DNA of 64,000 nucleotides, from contig NC_007626.1 in the NCBI RefSeq assembly GCF_000009985.1, positions 1,292,851-1,356,850 of the forward strand, written 5' to 3'. Positions 45,849 to 53,878 of this stretch are shown piece by piece; the stretch's first letter is position 1, and each line of letters begins with the position of its first letter. Source of the stretch: Paramagnetospirillum magneticum AMB-1 (GTDB taxonomy: Bacteria; Pseudomonadota; Alphaproteobacteria; Rhodospirillales; Magnetospirillaceae). Made by a program: the position numbers and the translations under genes. A model generated the notes under the pieces. That model worked only from the letters and a program-made list of their open reading frames with translations. It searched no databases and was not told the origin of the DNA.

Positions 45849-46092
45849 TGATCCTGATCCTTCCCCCCAGAAGTCCCTAGGTCCAGCCCCTAGGTCGAGC
45901 CATGGACCCCACCCTTCTGAGGCCGTGATCTTACCGTTTGTGCAAAAAACCGCAAACCTTGATCGAGAGTTACCCACACTTTTCCTACACCACGGCGGGG
46001 GGCGGGGGCCATCCGGTCAGGTCTTTCCCGCACGGCCAAAATAAAGGCCGGCAGCCCTGGCGGGCGCCGGCCTCTTGGAAAATGCAGGTGCT

Positions 46093-46818
46093 CTAGGCCT
46101 GCTCGGCCCAGGCGCGGGCGTCGAACTTGCCGAGATCGCTGTCGGCGGCGGGGGCGACGGGCACGGCGGCCGGCATGGCGGCGGGCGTCTCGGCCGGCAC
46201 GGCGGCCCTGGCTTCGATAACCTTGTGGGTCTCGACGGCCTTAGGGGCATGGGGCGCGGCAGGGGCGGCGATCACGGCGGCCGGAGCCTCCACCATGCTC
46301 TCCACCGGGGCGGCAACGGCGGGGCGCGACGCCTCGGCGCGAAGCGAGGCGGGGACGACGGAATTGCCCGGGCGGTAGACGAAGCCCTGGGTCTTGTAGA
46401 CGCGGCTGCCGTATTCGCGGGTCGGCTGGTACCAGACGCGGACCTGGCTCCAGTCATTCTTGGGCGACACGTCCATCACGGGAACAGCCTTGGTCACCTG
46501 GCCGCGGCCGGCGGTGCGGTGGGGCGCCCAGTTGGCGTGATCGACGAGGAGCAGGCGGCTGTTGGTGGCGCCGCGCACCACCGCCACATGGCCGTGGGAC
46601 ATGGAACCCTGGCGCTTGAAGACCAGGACGGAACCGACCTTGGGAGTATTGCCGCGCTCATAGACGCCTTCGGCGGCTTCCCACCATTTCCAGGCGTCGC
46701 CCTTGAGATTGAGGCCGGTCACTTCGCGGGCATAGGCAACGCACTGAAGCGTGGCGTTGGCTTCGAACGGCAGGGCCAGCAGCATCGACGCCACAAGCAG
46801 GAAGATCGCATTGCGCAC
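46093..46818 (-). CDS. Exported CHAP-domain amidase/peptidase
   Basis: A 241-residue exported protein beginning with GTG 46818, preceded by GGAGGGATACC. The signal peptide is about 1-21 (ending FEANA). The CHAP domain follows: LQCVAYAREVTGLNLKGDAWKWWEAAEG with the catalytic Cys and SMSHGHVAVVRGA with the catalytic His, as in NlpC/P60-related peptidoglycan hydrolases. After about residue 150 the protein becomes an Ala/Pro/Val-rich tail. The in-frame ATG 29 codons upstream gives a poor N-terminus and was rejected. Confidence 0.85.
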   Translation of the reverse strand: MRNAIFLLVASMLLALPFEANATLQCVAYAREVTGLNLKGDAWKWWEAAEGVYERGNTPKVGSVLVFKRQGSMSHGHVAVVRGATNSRLLLVDHANWAPHRTAGRGQVTKAVPVMDVSPKNDWSQVRVWYQPTREYGSRVYKTQGFVYRPGNSVVPASLRAEASRPAVAAPVESMVEAPAAVIAAPAAPHAPKAVETHKVIEARAAVPAETPAAMPAAVPVAPAADSDLGKFDARAWAEQA

Positions 46819-47015
46819 CGGTATCCCTCCCCTCCGGTCATTAGCGAAGCCGATTGTGTCTATGTGAAAAGCCGATGGCAACCTGTTTTGTAAAATTACA
46901 TGCAAATTATCCGTACTATCCCTGAGTATTGCCGAAAGTTTGTGCCGAAGCGGGCAGGGCTTTCGGACTTCGCCTTGCCCGGCTATGATCCGGGCGAATC
47001 CTGGAGGATGAGCGA

Positions 47016-47963
47016 GTGAAGCGCATACTGATCCCGGCCCTGATGGCCGGATTGGCTCTGGCCCAGACGGCCGGGGCGGCGGAACGCCGGACCCTGGTCA
47101 TCGCCGGGGGTGAGGTCACCGGCTATTACTTTCCAGTGGCCGGCGCGCTGTGTCGCGTGATCAACAAGGACCATCCCCTGGGGCTGGGCTGTGCCGTGAT
47201 GCCCAGTTCCGGTTCGGCGGCGAACCTCACCGCCCTGAAGGCCGGCGATGCCGATCTGGCCCTGGTGCAGTCGCGTGCCGCCCAGATGGCCGCCATCGGG
47301 GCCGAGGGGTTCAAGGAATCCGGCCCCATGAGCGAGTTGCGGGCGCTGATGGCGCTGCATGGCGAAGTGGCGGTGGTGGTGGCCCGTCCGGGATCGGGCA
47401 TCGAGACCCTGGGCGACCTCAAGGGCAAGCGGGTCAATCTCGGCAAGCCCGGCTCGTTCCAGCGCTCCATGGCGGAGATGGTGATCGATGCCTCGGGCCT
47501 GTCCCAGGGCGACCTGTCGGTCCTGGTGGAACTGGACCTGACCGAGCAGGCGGCGGAATTGTGCCAGGGCAATATCGACGCCGCCGTCTTCACCGGCATT
47601 CATCCCATGCCCGAGGTGCAGATGGCGGTGGAGGAATGTGGCGCCTCGCTGGTGCAGATCCGCTCGAAATCCATGGATTCCTTCTTCAAGAAGGTGCCCT
47701 GGGCGGCGCGCTTCGCCGTCAAGAGCGGCACCTATGACGGCCAGAAGGAGGATGTGGCCGCCATCGGGTTGAAGACGCTGCTGGTGGCCACCAAGCTGTC
47801 CACCGAGGAGGTGACGGCCGTCGCCAAGACCCTTTGGGCGAATTTCGGTGCGTTGACCCGGCTTCATCCCGCCTTGAAAGGCCTTTCCAAGGCCGACTCC
47901 AAGAGCGACGGCATCCCCATCCGCCTGCATGAAGGGGCCGAGGCCGCCGCGGTGGAGCGTTAG
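47016..47963 (+). CDS. TAXI-family TRAP-type solute-binding protein
   Basis: A 315-residue periplasmic protein with a signal peptide (about 1-21, ending AGAAE). TAXI-family features are LVIAGGEVTGYYFPVAGALCRVIN near the N-terminus, SSGSAANLTALKAGDADLALVQS, and LKGKRVNLGKPGSFQRSMAEMVI. Translation starts with GTG 47016, 8 bases after GGAGG. Genes for the fused TRAP membrane subunit are not adjacent. It is followed 3 bp later by the DUF6969-like gene. Confidence 0.85.
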   Translation: MKRILIPALMAGLALAQTAGAAERRTLVIAGGEVTGYYFPVAGALCRVINKDHPLGLGCAVMPSSGSAANLTALKAGDADLALVQSRAAQMAAIGAEGFKESGPMSELRALMALHGEVAVVVARPGSGIETLGDLKGKRVNLGKPGSFQRSMAEMVIDASGLSQGDLSVLVELDLTEQAAELCQGNIDAAVFTGIHPMPEVQMAVEECGASLVQIRSKSMDSFFKKVPWAARFAVKSGTYDGQKEDVAAIGLKTLLVATKLSTEEVTAVAKTLWANFGALTRLHPALKGLSKADSKSDGIPIRLHEGAEAAAVER

Positions 47964-47966
47964 GGC

Positions 47967-48638
47967 GTGACGCTGGCCCCCGGCACCCTGGCGGCCTGCA
48001 TCTCCAGCCGGAGCGAGTTGCTGCGCATCAGGGCGGCGGGTGAGCGCCTGCAGACCCTGACCCGGGACCTGGGGGGCGATCCCACCTCCCTGCTGACCCG
48101 GGGCGGCGGGGTGGAAGCGTTCCGCCACTATCCCACCGGCGACGTCTACGACCTGTCGTCCCACGCCCAGTTCTATTATCACAGCCACCGGGACGGCGAG
48201 TTCGGCCACATCCACCTGTTCCAGCGTCCACGCGGCATGCCCCGGGGACTTGCCCCGGCGGCGGCCACGGGGGACGCCGATGCCCCGTGCCATCTGATCG
48301 CCGTGGGGTTCGGAGCCTGGGGCGATGCGGTAGAGCTGTTCACCACCAATCGCTGGGTGACGGGCGAGGCCTGGTATCGGGCCGAGGCGGTCAAGGCCAT
48401 GGTGGCCGGACTGCGACTGGCGCCATCCGGCCCCTGGGCCGGGGTCGCCGGGTGGCTGGCGGCGCTGGTCGCCTTCTATGCCCCGCTGATCCGGGTGCTG
48501 GTCGACGAGCGCGACCAGACGGTGGAGGACTGGCGCCGCACCCATCCCGGCCGCGACGAACTGGACGACGAGCGCCTGGAGATCACCTCGTCCCGGGCCA
48601 TCGACCCGGCCGCTGATCTGGCGGGTCTTTCCCCCTGA
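47967..48638 (+). CDS. DUF6969-like protein
   Basis: A 223-residue protein beginning with GTG 47967, 3 bp after the TAXI gene, so co-transcribed. The central block HYPTGDVYDLSSHAQFYYHSHRDGEFGHIHLFQRPRG is rich in His and aromatic residues and resembles the DUF6969 family, whose function is unknown. Residues about 150-165 (WAGVAGWLAALVAFYAPLI) are hydrophobic, but one helix is not enough for a secure membrane call. Confidence 0.6.
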   Translation: MTLAPGTLAACISSRSELLRIRAAGERLQTLTRDLGGDPTSLLTRGGGVEAFRHYPTGDVYDLSSHAQFYYHSHRDGEFGHIHLFQRPRGMPRGLAPAAATGDADAPCHLIAVGFGAWGDAVELFTTNRWVTGEAWYRAEAVKAMVAGLRLAPSGPWAGVAGWLAALVAFYAPLIRVLVDERDQTVEDWRRTHPGRDELDDERLEITSSRAIDPAADLAGLSP

Positions 48639-48659
48639 GGGCGTCGCAACGAGCGCTTT

Positions 48660-48700
48660 CCAAATAACAACGCCGCCGCCCCGTTGCCAGGGCGGCGGCG
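48660..48700 (-). terminator. Intrinsic terminator of the cytochrome c gene
   Basis: An 11-bp perfect GC stem (48671-48681 with 48690-48700) and an 8-base loop; on the minus strand it is followed by TTGTTATTTGG. It lies 24 bases after the cytochrome stop codon. Confidence 0.75.
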
Positions 48701-48723
48701 CCGAAACCCAAGATCCCGAAGTC

Positions 48724-49089
48724 TTACTTCAGGGTCTTCAGATAGGCGACCACGGCGGCCACGTCCTCGGGCTTCTTCAGGCCGGCGAAGGCCATCTTGT
48801 TGCCGGGAATGGTGGCCTTGGGGTCGGCCAGGTACTTGCCCAGGTTGGCATCGTCCCAGACCATGCCCGACTTCACGTGGTTGTCGGAATACTTGTAGCC
48901 CTCGGCGTGGCCGGCCTTGGCGCCGTAGACGCCGAACAGGCTGGGGCCGACGCCGTGCTTGCCGGCTTCGACCTTGTGACAGGCCTTGCACTGGTTGAAA
49001 GCGGCCGGGGCATCGGCGGCAGAGGCGGCGAACGGGGCAGCGAGGAGGGCGGCTCCGAGGACGAGGCCCAGCTTCTTGGTGTTGAGCAT
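48724..49089 (-). CDS. Cytochrome c2-like class I c-type cytochrome
   Basis: A 121-residue soluble periplasmic cytochrome. Signal peptide about 1-25 (ending SAADA), heme motif CKACH (C34, C37, H38), axial Met99 in PGNKMAFAGLKK, which is the cytochrome c2-type signature. The mature length of about 96 residues is small for the group. GGAG precedes ATG 49089 at good spacing. It probably carries electrons between the bc1 complex and an oxidase or reductase. It is a single-gene unit with its own terminator. Confidence 0.92.
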   Translation of the reverse strand: MLNTKKLGLVLGAALLAAPFAASAADAPAAFNQCKACHKVEAGKHGVGPSLFGVYGAKAGHAEGYKYSDNHVKSGMVWDDANLGKYLADPKATIPGNKMAFAGLKKPEDVAAVVAYLKTLK

Positions 49090-49222
49090 CAGAATCTCCA
49101 ATTGCGCAGGTATGGATGAGTGGCGCGATGCGTCCCTTATCCCCTAGGATTGTGTCGAATTCAAGAGGCTGAGGGCAAGAATCGGTCCAGGGGCCCATGG
49201 TGCGATCGTATAAGTACTAAAA

Positions 49223-51718
49223 ATGCATGATTTACCCATCGAGTCCGTCATCCCCGAAATCCGCGCCGGTTTGAGGCAGTCCCACGGTTTGGTGCTGCAG
49301 GCGCCGCCGGGGGCGGGCAAGACCACCCGCGTCCCCCTGGCCCTGCTGGACGAGCCCTGGCTGGCGGGACAGCGCATCCTGATGCTGGAGCCGCGGCGGC
49401 TGGCGGCACGGGCCGCCGCCACGCGCATGGCGTCGACCCTGGGCGAGCAGCCGGGCGAGACGGTGGGCTGGCGCATCCGCTTCGACTCCCGCGTCGGGCC
49501 GAAGACCCGCATCGAGGTGGTCACCGAGGGCATCCTCAACCGCATGATCCAGGACGACCCCTCCCTGGACGGGGTCGGTCTGGTGATCTTCGACGAGTTC
49601 CACGAGCGCTCGCTGTTCGCCGATCTCGGCCTGGCCCTGGTCCTGGAAAGCCGCCAGGGGTTGCGCGACGACCTCAAGCTGGTGGTGATGTCGGCGACCC
49701 TGGACGGCGAGCCCGTGGCCCGGCTGATGGGCGGCGCGCCGGTGGTGACCAGCCAGGGCCGCGCCCATCCCGTGGAGACCCGCTTCCTGGCCCGGCCCGA
49801 GCCCAGGGCTTTCGTGGACGGAGTGGCCGCCGCCGTGATCCGTGCCCTGGACGAGGAGGAGGGCGACATTCTGGTCTTCCTGCCCGGCAGCGGGGAAATC
49901 CGCCGGGTCGAGTCCCTGCTGGCTGACCATCCGGCGGCGCGGGGCGTGCTGATCGCCCCCCTTTACGGCGACCTGTCGCAAGACGCGCAGGACGGGGCCA
50001 TCCGCCCGCGCCGCGATGGCGGACGCAAGGTGGTGCTGGCCACCGCCATCGCCGAAACCTCGCTGACCATCGAGGGGGTGCGGGTGGTGGTGGATGGCGG
50101 CCGCATGCGGCTGGCACGCTTTGACCCGGGCTCGGGCATGACCCGGCTGGTCACGTTGCCGGTGTCGCGTGCCGGGGCGGATCAGCGCCGGGGCCGGGCC
50201 GGGCGCTTGGGGCCGGGGGTGTGCTACCGCCTGTGGTCCGAGGCCGACGACCGCGCCCTGCTGCCCTTCACCGCCCCCGAGGTGACCGAGGCCGACCTCG
50301 CCCCCCTGGCGCTGGATCTGGCCCAGTGGGGGGTGACCGAGGCCCTGGACCTGTCCTGGCTCGACCCGCCGCCGGCCGCCCATCTGGCCCAGGCGCGCGA
50401 ACTGCTGACCGAGTTGGGGGCGTTGGACGATGGCTTGCGCATCACCGCCCACGGCAAGGCCATGGCGCGGCTGGGCCTGCATCCCCGGCTCGCCCACATG
50501 GTGTTGAAGGGCCGGGACTTGAGGTTGGGCGGGCTGGCCTGCGATCTGGCGGCGCTGCTGGAGGAGCGCGACGTGCTGCGTCCCGGCCGCGATGCCCGGG
50601 ATTCGGACATCCGCCTCCGGCTCGACGCCCTGCGGGGGCGGGAGCGGGGATTGCCGGTGGACAAGGGCGGCCTGGCCCGTGCCCGTCAGGCGGCGCGCGA
50701 CGGCCGTCGCCGCCTGGGGCTGAAGGCGGGCGAGCAGGAGGGCGACGGCCGCGACGCCGGGCTGCTGCTGGCCTTCGCCTATCCCGACCGGCTGGCCCGG
50801 CGGCGTCCGGGGGGCGAGCCGCGCTATGCCATGACCGGCGGCGGCGGAGCGGTGTTCGCCTCGCACGAGCCTTTGGCCGCCGAGGAATGGCTGGCCCTGG
50901 CCGAGACCGACGGCGACCGGCGCGAGGCCCGCATCTTCCTGGCGGCGCCCCTGACCCTGGCGGAGATCGAGGAGCATTTCGGAGCCCAGATCCGATCCGA
51001 AACCCTCTGTCGCTGGGATGGGCGCGAAGAGGTGGTGCAGGCCCGCGCCCGCCGGGTGCTGTGGTCCCTGGTCATCGAGGACAAGCCGCTGAAATCCGCC
51101 GAGCCGGAGGCGCTTTGCGCCGCCATGGCCGAGGGCGTGCGCCAGATGGGGCCGGCCTGCCTGCCCTGGACGCCGGACCTGGAGCGGTTGTGCCGCCGCG
51201 TCGCCTTCGTGCGCGGGCTGGACCCCGAGGGCGGCTGGCCCGATCTGTCCGAGGCCGCCCTGCTGGCCGGGCTGGAGGACTGGCTGGTGCCCTATCTTTC
51301 CGGCATCACCCGGCGTGCCCACCTCGCCCGGCTCGATCTGGCGGCGGCGCTCTCGGGCCTGCTGTCCTGGGAGCAGAAGAAGCGCCTGGACGATCTGGCC
51401 CCCACCCATGTGGAGGTGCCGTCGGGGTCACGGGTGCCCATCGACTATTCCGGCGAGGTGCCGGTGCTGGCGGTGCGGCTGCAGGAGATGTTCGCCTGCG
51501 CCGAGACGCCGCGCATCGGTGGCGGCAAGGTGGCTCTTCTGCTTCATCTGCTGTCGCCCGCCCGGCGACCCATGCAGGTGACCCGGGATCTGGCCAGCTT
51601 CTGGGCCAATACCTACAAGCAGGTCAAGGCCGACCTCAAGGGCCAGTACCCCAAGCACTGGTGGCCCGACGACCCCATGCAGGCCGAGCCCACGGCACGG
51701 ATCAAGCCGAGGAAATAG
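49223..51718 (+). CDS. hrpB: ATP-dependent helicase HrpB
   Basis: An 831-residue DEAH/DExH RNA helicase. Walker A is APPGAGKTT (27-35), the DExH box is DEFH (124-127), motif III is SATLDG, and motif VI is QRRGRAGRLGPG. The C-terminal HrpB domain is recognisable from VEVPSGSRVPIDYSGEVPVLAVRLQEMF and GGKVALLLHLLSPARRPMQVTRDL. The length is as expected. Its exact role in bacteria is unclear. A minus-strand frame of 725 codons across the same DNA is a composition artefact. Confidence 0.95.
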   Translation: MHDLPIESVIPEIRAGLRQSHGLVLQAPPGAGKTTRVPLALLDEPWLAGQRILMLEPRRLAARAAATRMASTLGEQPGETVGWRIRFDSRVGPKTRIEVVTEGILNRMIQDDPSLDGVGLVIFDEFHERSLFADLGLALVLESRQGLRDDLKLVVMSATLDGEPVARLMGGAPVVTSQGRAHPVETRFLARPEPRAFVDGVAAAVIRALDEEEGDILVFLPGSGEIRRVESLLADHPAARGVLIAPLYGDLSQDAQDGAIRPRRDGGRKVVLATAIAETSLTIEGVRVVVDGGRMRLARFDPGSGMTRLVTLPVSRAGADQRRGRAGRLGPGVCYRLWSEADDRALLPFTAPEVTEADLAPLALDLAQWGVTEALDLSWLDPPPAAHLAQARELLTELGALDDGLRITAHGKAMARLGLHPRLAHMVLKGRDLRLGGLACDLAALLEERDVLRPGRDARDSDIRLRLDALRGRERGLPVDKGGLARARQAARDGRRRLGLKAGEQEGDGRDAGLLLAFAYPDRLARRRPGGEPRYAMTGGGGAVFASHEPLAAEEWLALAETDGDRREARIFLAAPLTLAEIEEHFGAQIRSETLCRWDGREEVVQARARRVLWSLVIEDKPLKSAEPEALCAAMAEGVRQMGPACLPWTPDLERLCRRVAFVRGLDPEGGWPDLSEAALLAGLEDWLVPYLSGITRRAHLARLDLAAALSGLLSWEQKKRLDDLAPTHVEVPSGSRVPIDYSGEVPVLAVRLQEMFACAETPRIGGGKVALLLHLLSPARRPMQVTRDLASFWANTYKQVKADLKGQYPKHWWPDDPMQAEPTARIKPRK

Positions 51719-51817
51719 CCCCGTTACCATCGGTTACCAAAGGGAGGCCGTCTGGACATCTGCGGCTTACAGTGGGGGGCTATGGTCCGCGATCTCGATA
51801 ACCTGGAGGATCGCAGC

Positions 51818-52468
51818 GTGAATATCCGTCGCTCCCTGTTGCGCGAAGCCGTGGAAGCCGCTCTGGTCCTGGCCGCCATTGGTGTCCTGGTGGCCTGCGC
51901 CGGCCCCGGCCGCCCCGACCCGGACGAGCGGCCCGGGCGGATGGCGGCTTCGATTCCGGCCCTGCTCTACAGTCCCAATGGCGAGCCGCTGACCGGCGGG
52001 CCGCTGGGCCTGCCATCGTGCAAGCTGGCCACCGAGGTCTGGTTCGAGCGGGCCGACACCAATCACGACGGGCGGCTGGACCGCGAGGAGTTCATGGCCG
52101 ATGCCCGTGCCCAGTTCCTTCGGATGGATCTGGACGGGCAGGGCTATCTGACCTCGGACGTGCTGGAGCGCTACCGCGACCCTTACCGCCAGCGAGGCCG
52201 TACCGCCCAATCCTCTGGAATCGATCCGGTGATGTCGGCCGACCGGAACTTTCGCGGCAAGGTGACCCGCGAGGATTTTCTGGGGCAGGCCACCGAGACC
52301 TTCGCCCGGCTTGACGCTGATCACGACGGCGCGCTGGCCAAGGCCGAGTTGGAGCCGTTATGCGCCAACGCCCTGCAGCGCGTCCCCGATCATCAGCCGC
52401 CCTCCCAATCCGGGGCGCCCAATGGCGGCGGGGGAAAACGGCGGCATGGCGGCGGATGGGCCGGCTAG
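51818..52468 (+). CDS. EF-hand lipoprotein
   Basis: A 216-residue protein starting with GTG 51818, 8 bases after GGAGG. A hydrophobic N-terminus ends in a lipobox-like LVAC (Cys near residue 27), so it is probably lipid-anchored. Calcium-binding EF-hand loops follow: DTNHDGRLDREEF, DLDGQGYLTSDVL and DADHDGALAKAEL, with a weaker one (DRNFRGKVTREDF) between. The tail is Gly/Arg/His-rich. An ATG at 51782 is in frame but lacks a ribosome binding site. Its stop shares bases with the convergent NnrS-like gene. Confidence 0.8.
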   Translation: MNIRRSLLREAVEAALVLAAIGVLVACAGPGRPDPDERPGRMAASIPALLYSPNGEPLTGGPLGLPSCKLATEVWFERADTNHDGRLDREEFMADARAQFLRMDLDGQGYLTSDVLERYRDPYRQRGRTAQSSGIDPVMSADRNFRGKVTREDFLGQATETFARLDADHDGALAKAELEPLCANALQRVPDHQPPSQSGAPNGGGGKRRHGGGWAG

Positions 52469-53511
52469 CGCTTCCTCGCCCGCAGTACCGTCACCAGCAT
52501 GGTGACGATGAACAGGGCGATGGCCACGGCGTTGAGCATTCCACCCCACTGGCGCACGGCATGGATGTCGGCGAGATCGCCCGCCATCCTCAGCCCCAGC
52601 GAGGCGTGCAGCGCGGCCAGCGGCAGGTAGAACACCGGCTTGTAGGGCACCGCCACGCGCAGCACGGCGGGCAGGATGACCGGGGCGTGCCCGAACACCA
52701 TGGCGAAGACAAAGCCGACGAACAGGGCGTGCAGCGCGGCGTCGTAGACGATTCCGGTCTCGCCCGGGGAAAGGCGGAGCATCAACAGCCCGGCGGCCAG
52801 GGCCCAGGCATAGCCGGACAGCAGGCACACCGCCACATAGCGGGTCAGGCCCGCCTGACGGATGGTGCGCCGGACCACGTCGTTGACCACCGACCACAGG
52901 GTCAGCAGGGCAAGGCCCGCGCCGAACACCGGCCAGGACCCCAACCCCATTCCCGCCAGCAGCACCAGCAGCGGCGGCAGCAGGGTGGGGGTGCGCCAGC
53001 GCCAGGGCGGCAGGAAGCGCGACAGCTCCAGGCGTTCCCCCGCGATGGTCAGCACCAGGAAGGCGGCCCACAGCGGCACCGAGCCGGCCGCGTCGCCGCC
53101 CAGGCTCCACAGCAGGTTCCCCGCCGCCCATGCCAGCCCCCCCAGGCCCAGCACGGTGGTGAAGATTTCGCGCTGGCGGAGGATCACCGCCAGACTCATG
53201 GCGACGAAGACCAGACTGCCGGCCAGCAGCAGGACCGCGCCGGCCCAGGGATGCCCGGCGATCAGGGCCACGCCGCCCAGCGCGGTGAACAGCGGCGAGC
53301 CATAGCCCCAGGCCTTGCCCAGGGCGACCGCCCGCTCCAGCCCGATCACCGTGCCGAAGAAGCCGCAGATCATCAGCGGCCCGTGGACCAGCGCCAGATC
53401 GGCGCCGCCCACCGGCCAGCCCAGGCGGCCTTCTCCGGCGATGATGCCGGCCGCCAGGGACAAGGCCCCGGCCATCAGCAGCGGCAGGCGGCGAGCCGTG
53501 ACGCTGATCAT
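52465..53511 (-). CDS. NnrS-like polytopic membrane protein
   Basis: A 348-residue protein with about ten to twelve membrane helices. The pattern HGPLMICGFFGTVIGLERAVAL and the late LHALFVGFVFAMVFGHAPVILPAVLR resemble the heme- and copper-containing NnrS family linked to nitric-oxide tolerance, with conserved His in the same places. It is shorter than typical NnrS (about 400 residues). Its ATG overlaps the upstream DUF59 gene stop (ATGA), so the pair is translationally coupled. Confidence 0.65.
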   Translation of the reverse strand: MISVTARRLPLLMAGALSLAAGIIAGEGRLGWPVGGADLALVHGPLMICGFFGTVIGLERAVALGKAWGYGSPLFTALGGVALIAGHPWAGAVLLLAGSLVFVAMSLAVILRQREIFTTVLGLGGLAWAAGNLLWSLGGDAAGSVPLWAAFLVLTIAGERLELSRFLPPWRWRTPTLLPPLLVLLAGMGLGSWPVFGAGLALLTLWSVVNDVVRRTIRQAGLTRYVAVCLLSGYAWALAAGLLMLRLSPGETGIVYDAALHALFVGFVFAMVFGHAPVILPAVLRVAVPYKPVFYLPLAALHASLGLRMAGDLADIHAVRQWGGMLNAVAIALFIVTMLVTVLRARKR

Positions 53512-53813
53512 CCCGGCCAGCCCATGATGGACTTGGCCGAGGCCGACATGCGCGACGGCTCCCAGAAGGGGGAGTCGAGCACGGCGACGCTGACGCCCAC
53601 CGCGTCCTTGGCGGCGGCGCGCACCACCCGTTCGGATTCATCGCTGAGATAGGCGCTTTGCGGGCAGGCCGGCGTGGTCATGATCAGGTCCACATAGATG
53701 CCTTCCGGCGCGATGCGGATATCCTCCACCAGCCCCAGGTCGACGATGTTGACGCCCACATCGGGGTCGATGACCTGTCGCAGCGCCTCGCGGATATCGT
53801 CTTGGGTGAGCAT
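53508..53813 (-). CDS. MIP18/DUF59-type iron-sulfur assembly factor
   Basis: A 101-residue protein of the DUF59 (MIP18, SufT/PaaD-like) family. The core is ALRQVIDPDVGVNIVDLGLVEDIRI and LIMTTPACPQSAYL, whose Cys is a conserved family residue. It likely helps insert Fe-S or metal clusters into client proteins. The downstream coupled gene encodes the NnrS-like membrane protein, which may be a client or share a stress response. Confidence 0.85.
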   Translation of the reverse strand: MLTQDDIREALRQVIDPDVGVNIVDLGLVEDIRIAPEGIYVDLIMTTPACPQSAYLSDESERVVRAAAKDAVGVSVAVLDSPFWEPSRMSASAKSIMGWPG

Positions 53814-53878
53814 GGACCAAAGCCTCCTCTTGCTCGGCCAAGACTACCCCTGTCGGCGTTTCCTGGGCATGATGGCGG

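Noticed and set aside
45844..45858. Fnr-like half sites near the LuxR-type gene (TTGAT-N4-ATCC)
   Set aside because: The second half-site does not match, and the position overlaps the ribosome binding site.
49232..51409. Minus-strand open frame of 725 codons
   Set aside because: It is antisense to hrpB, whose helicase motifs are all intact.
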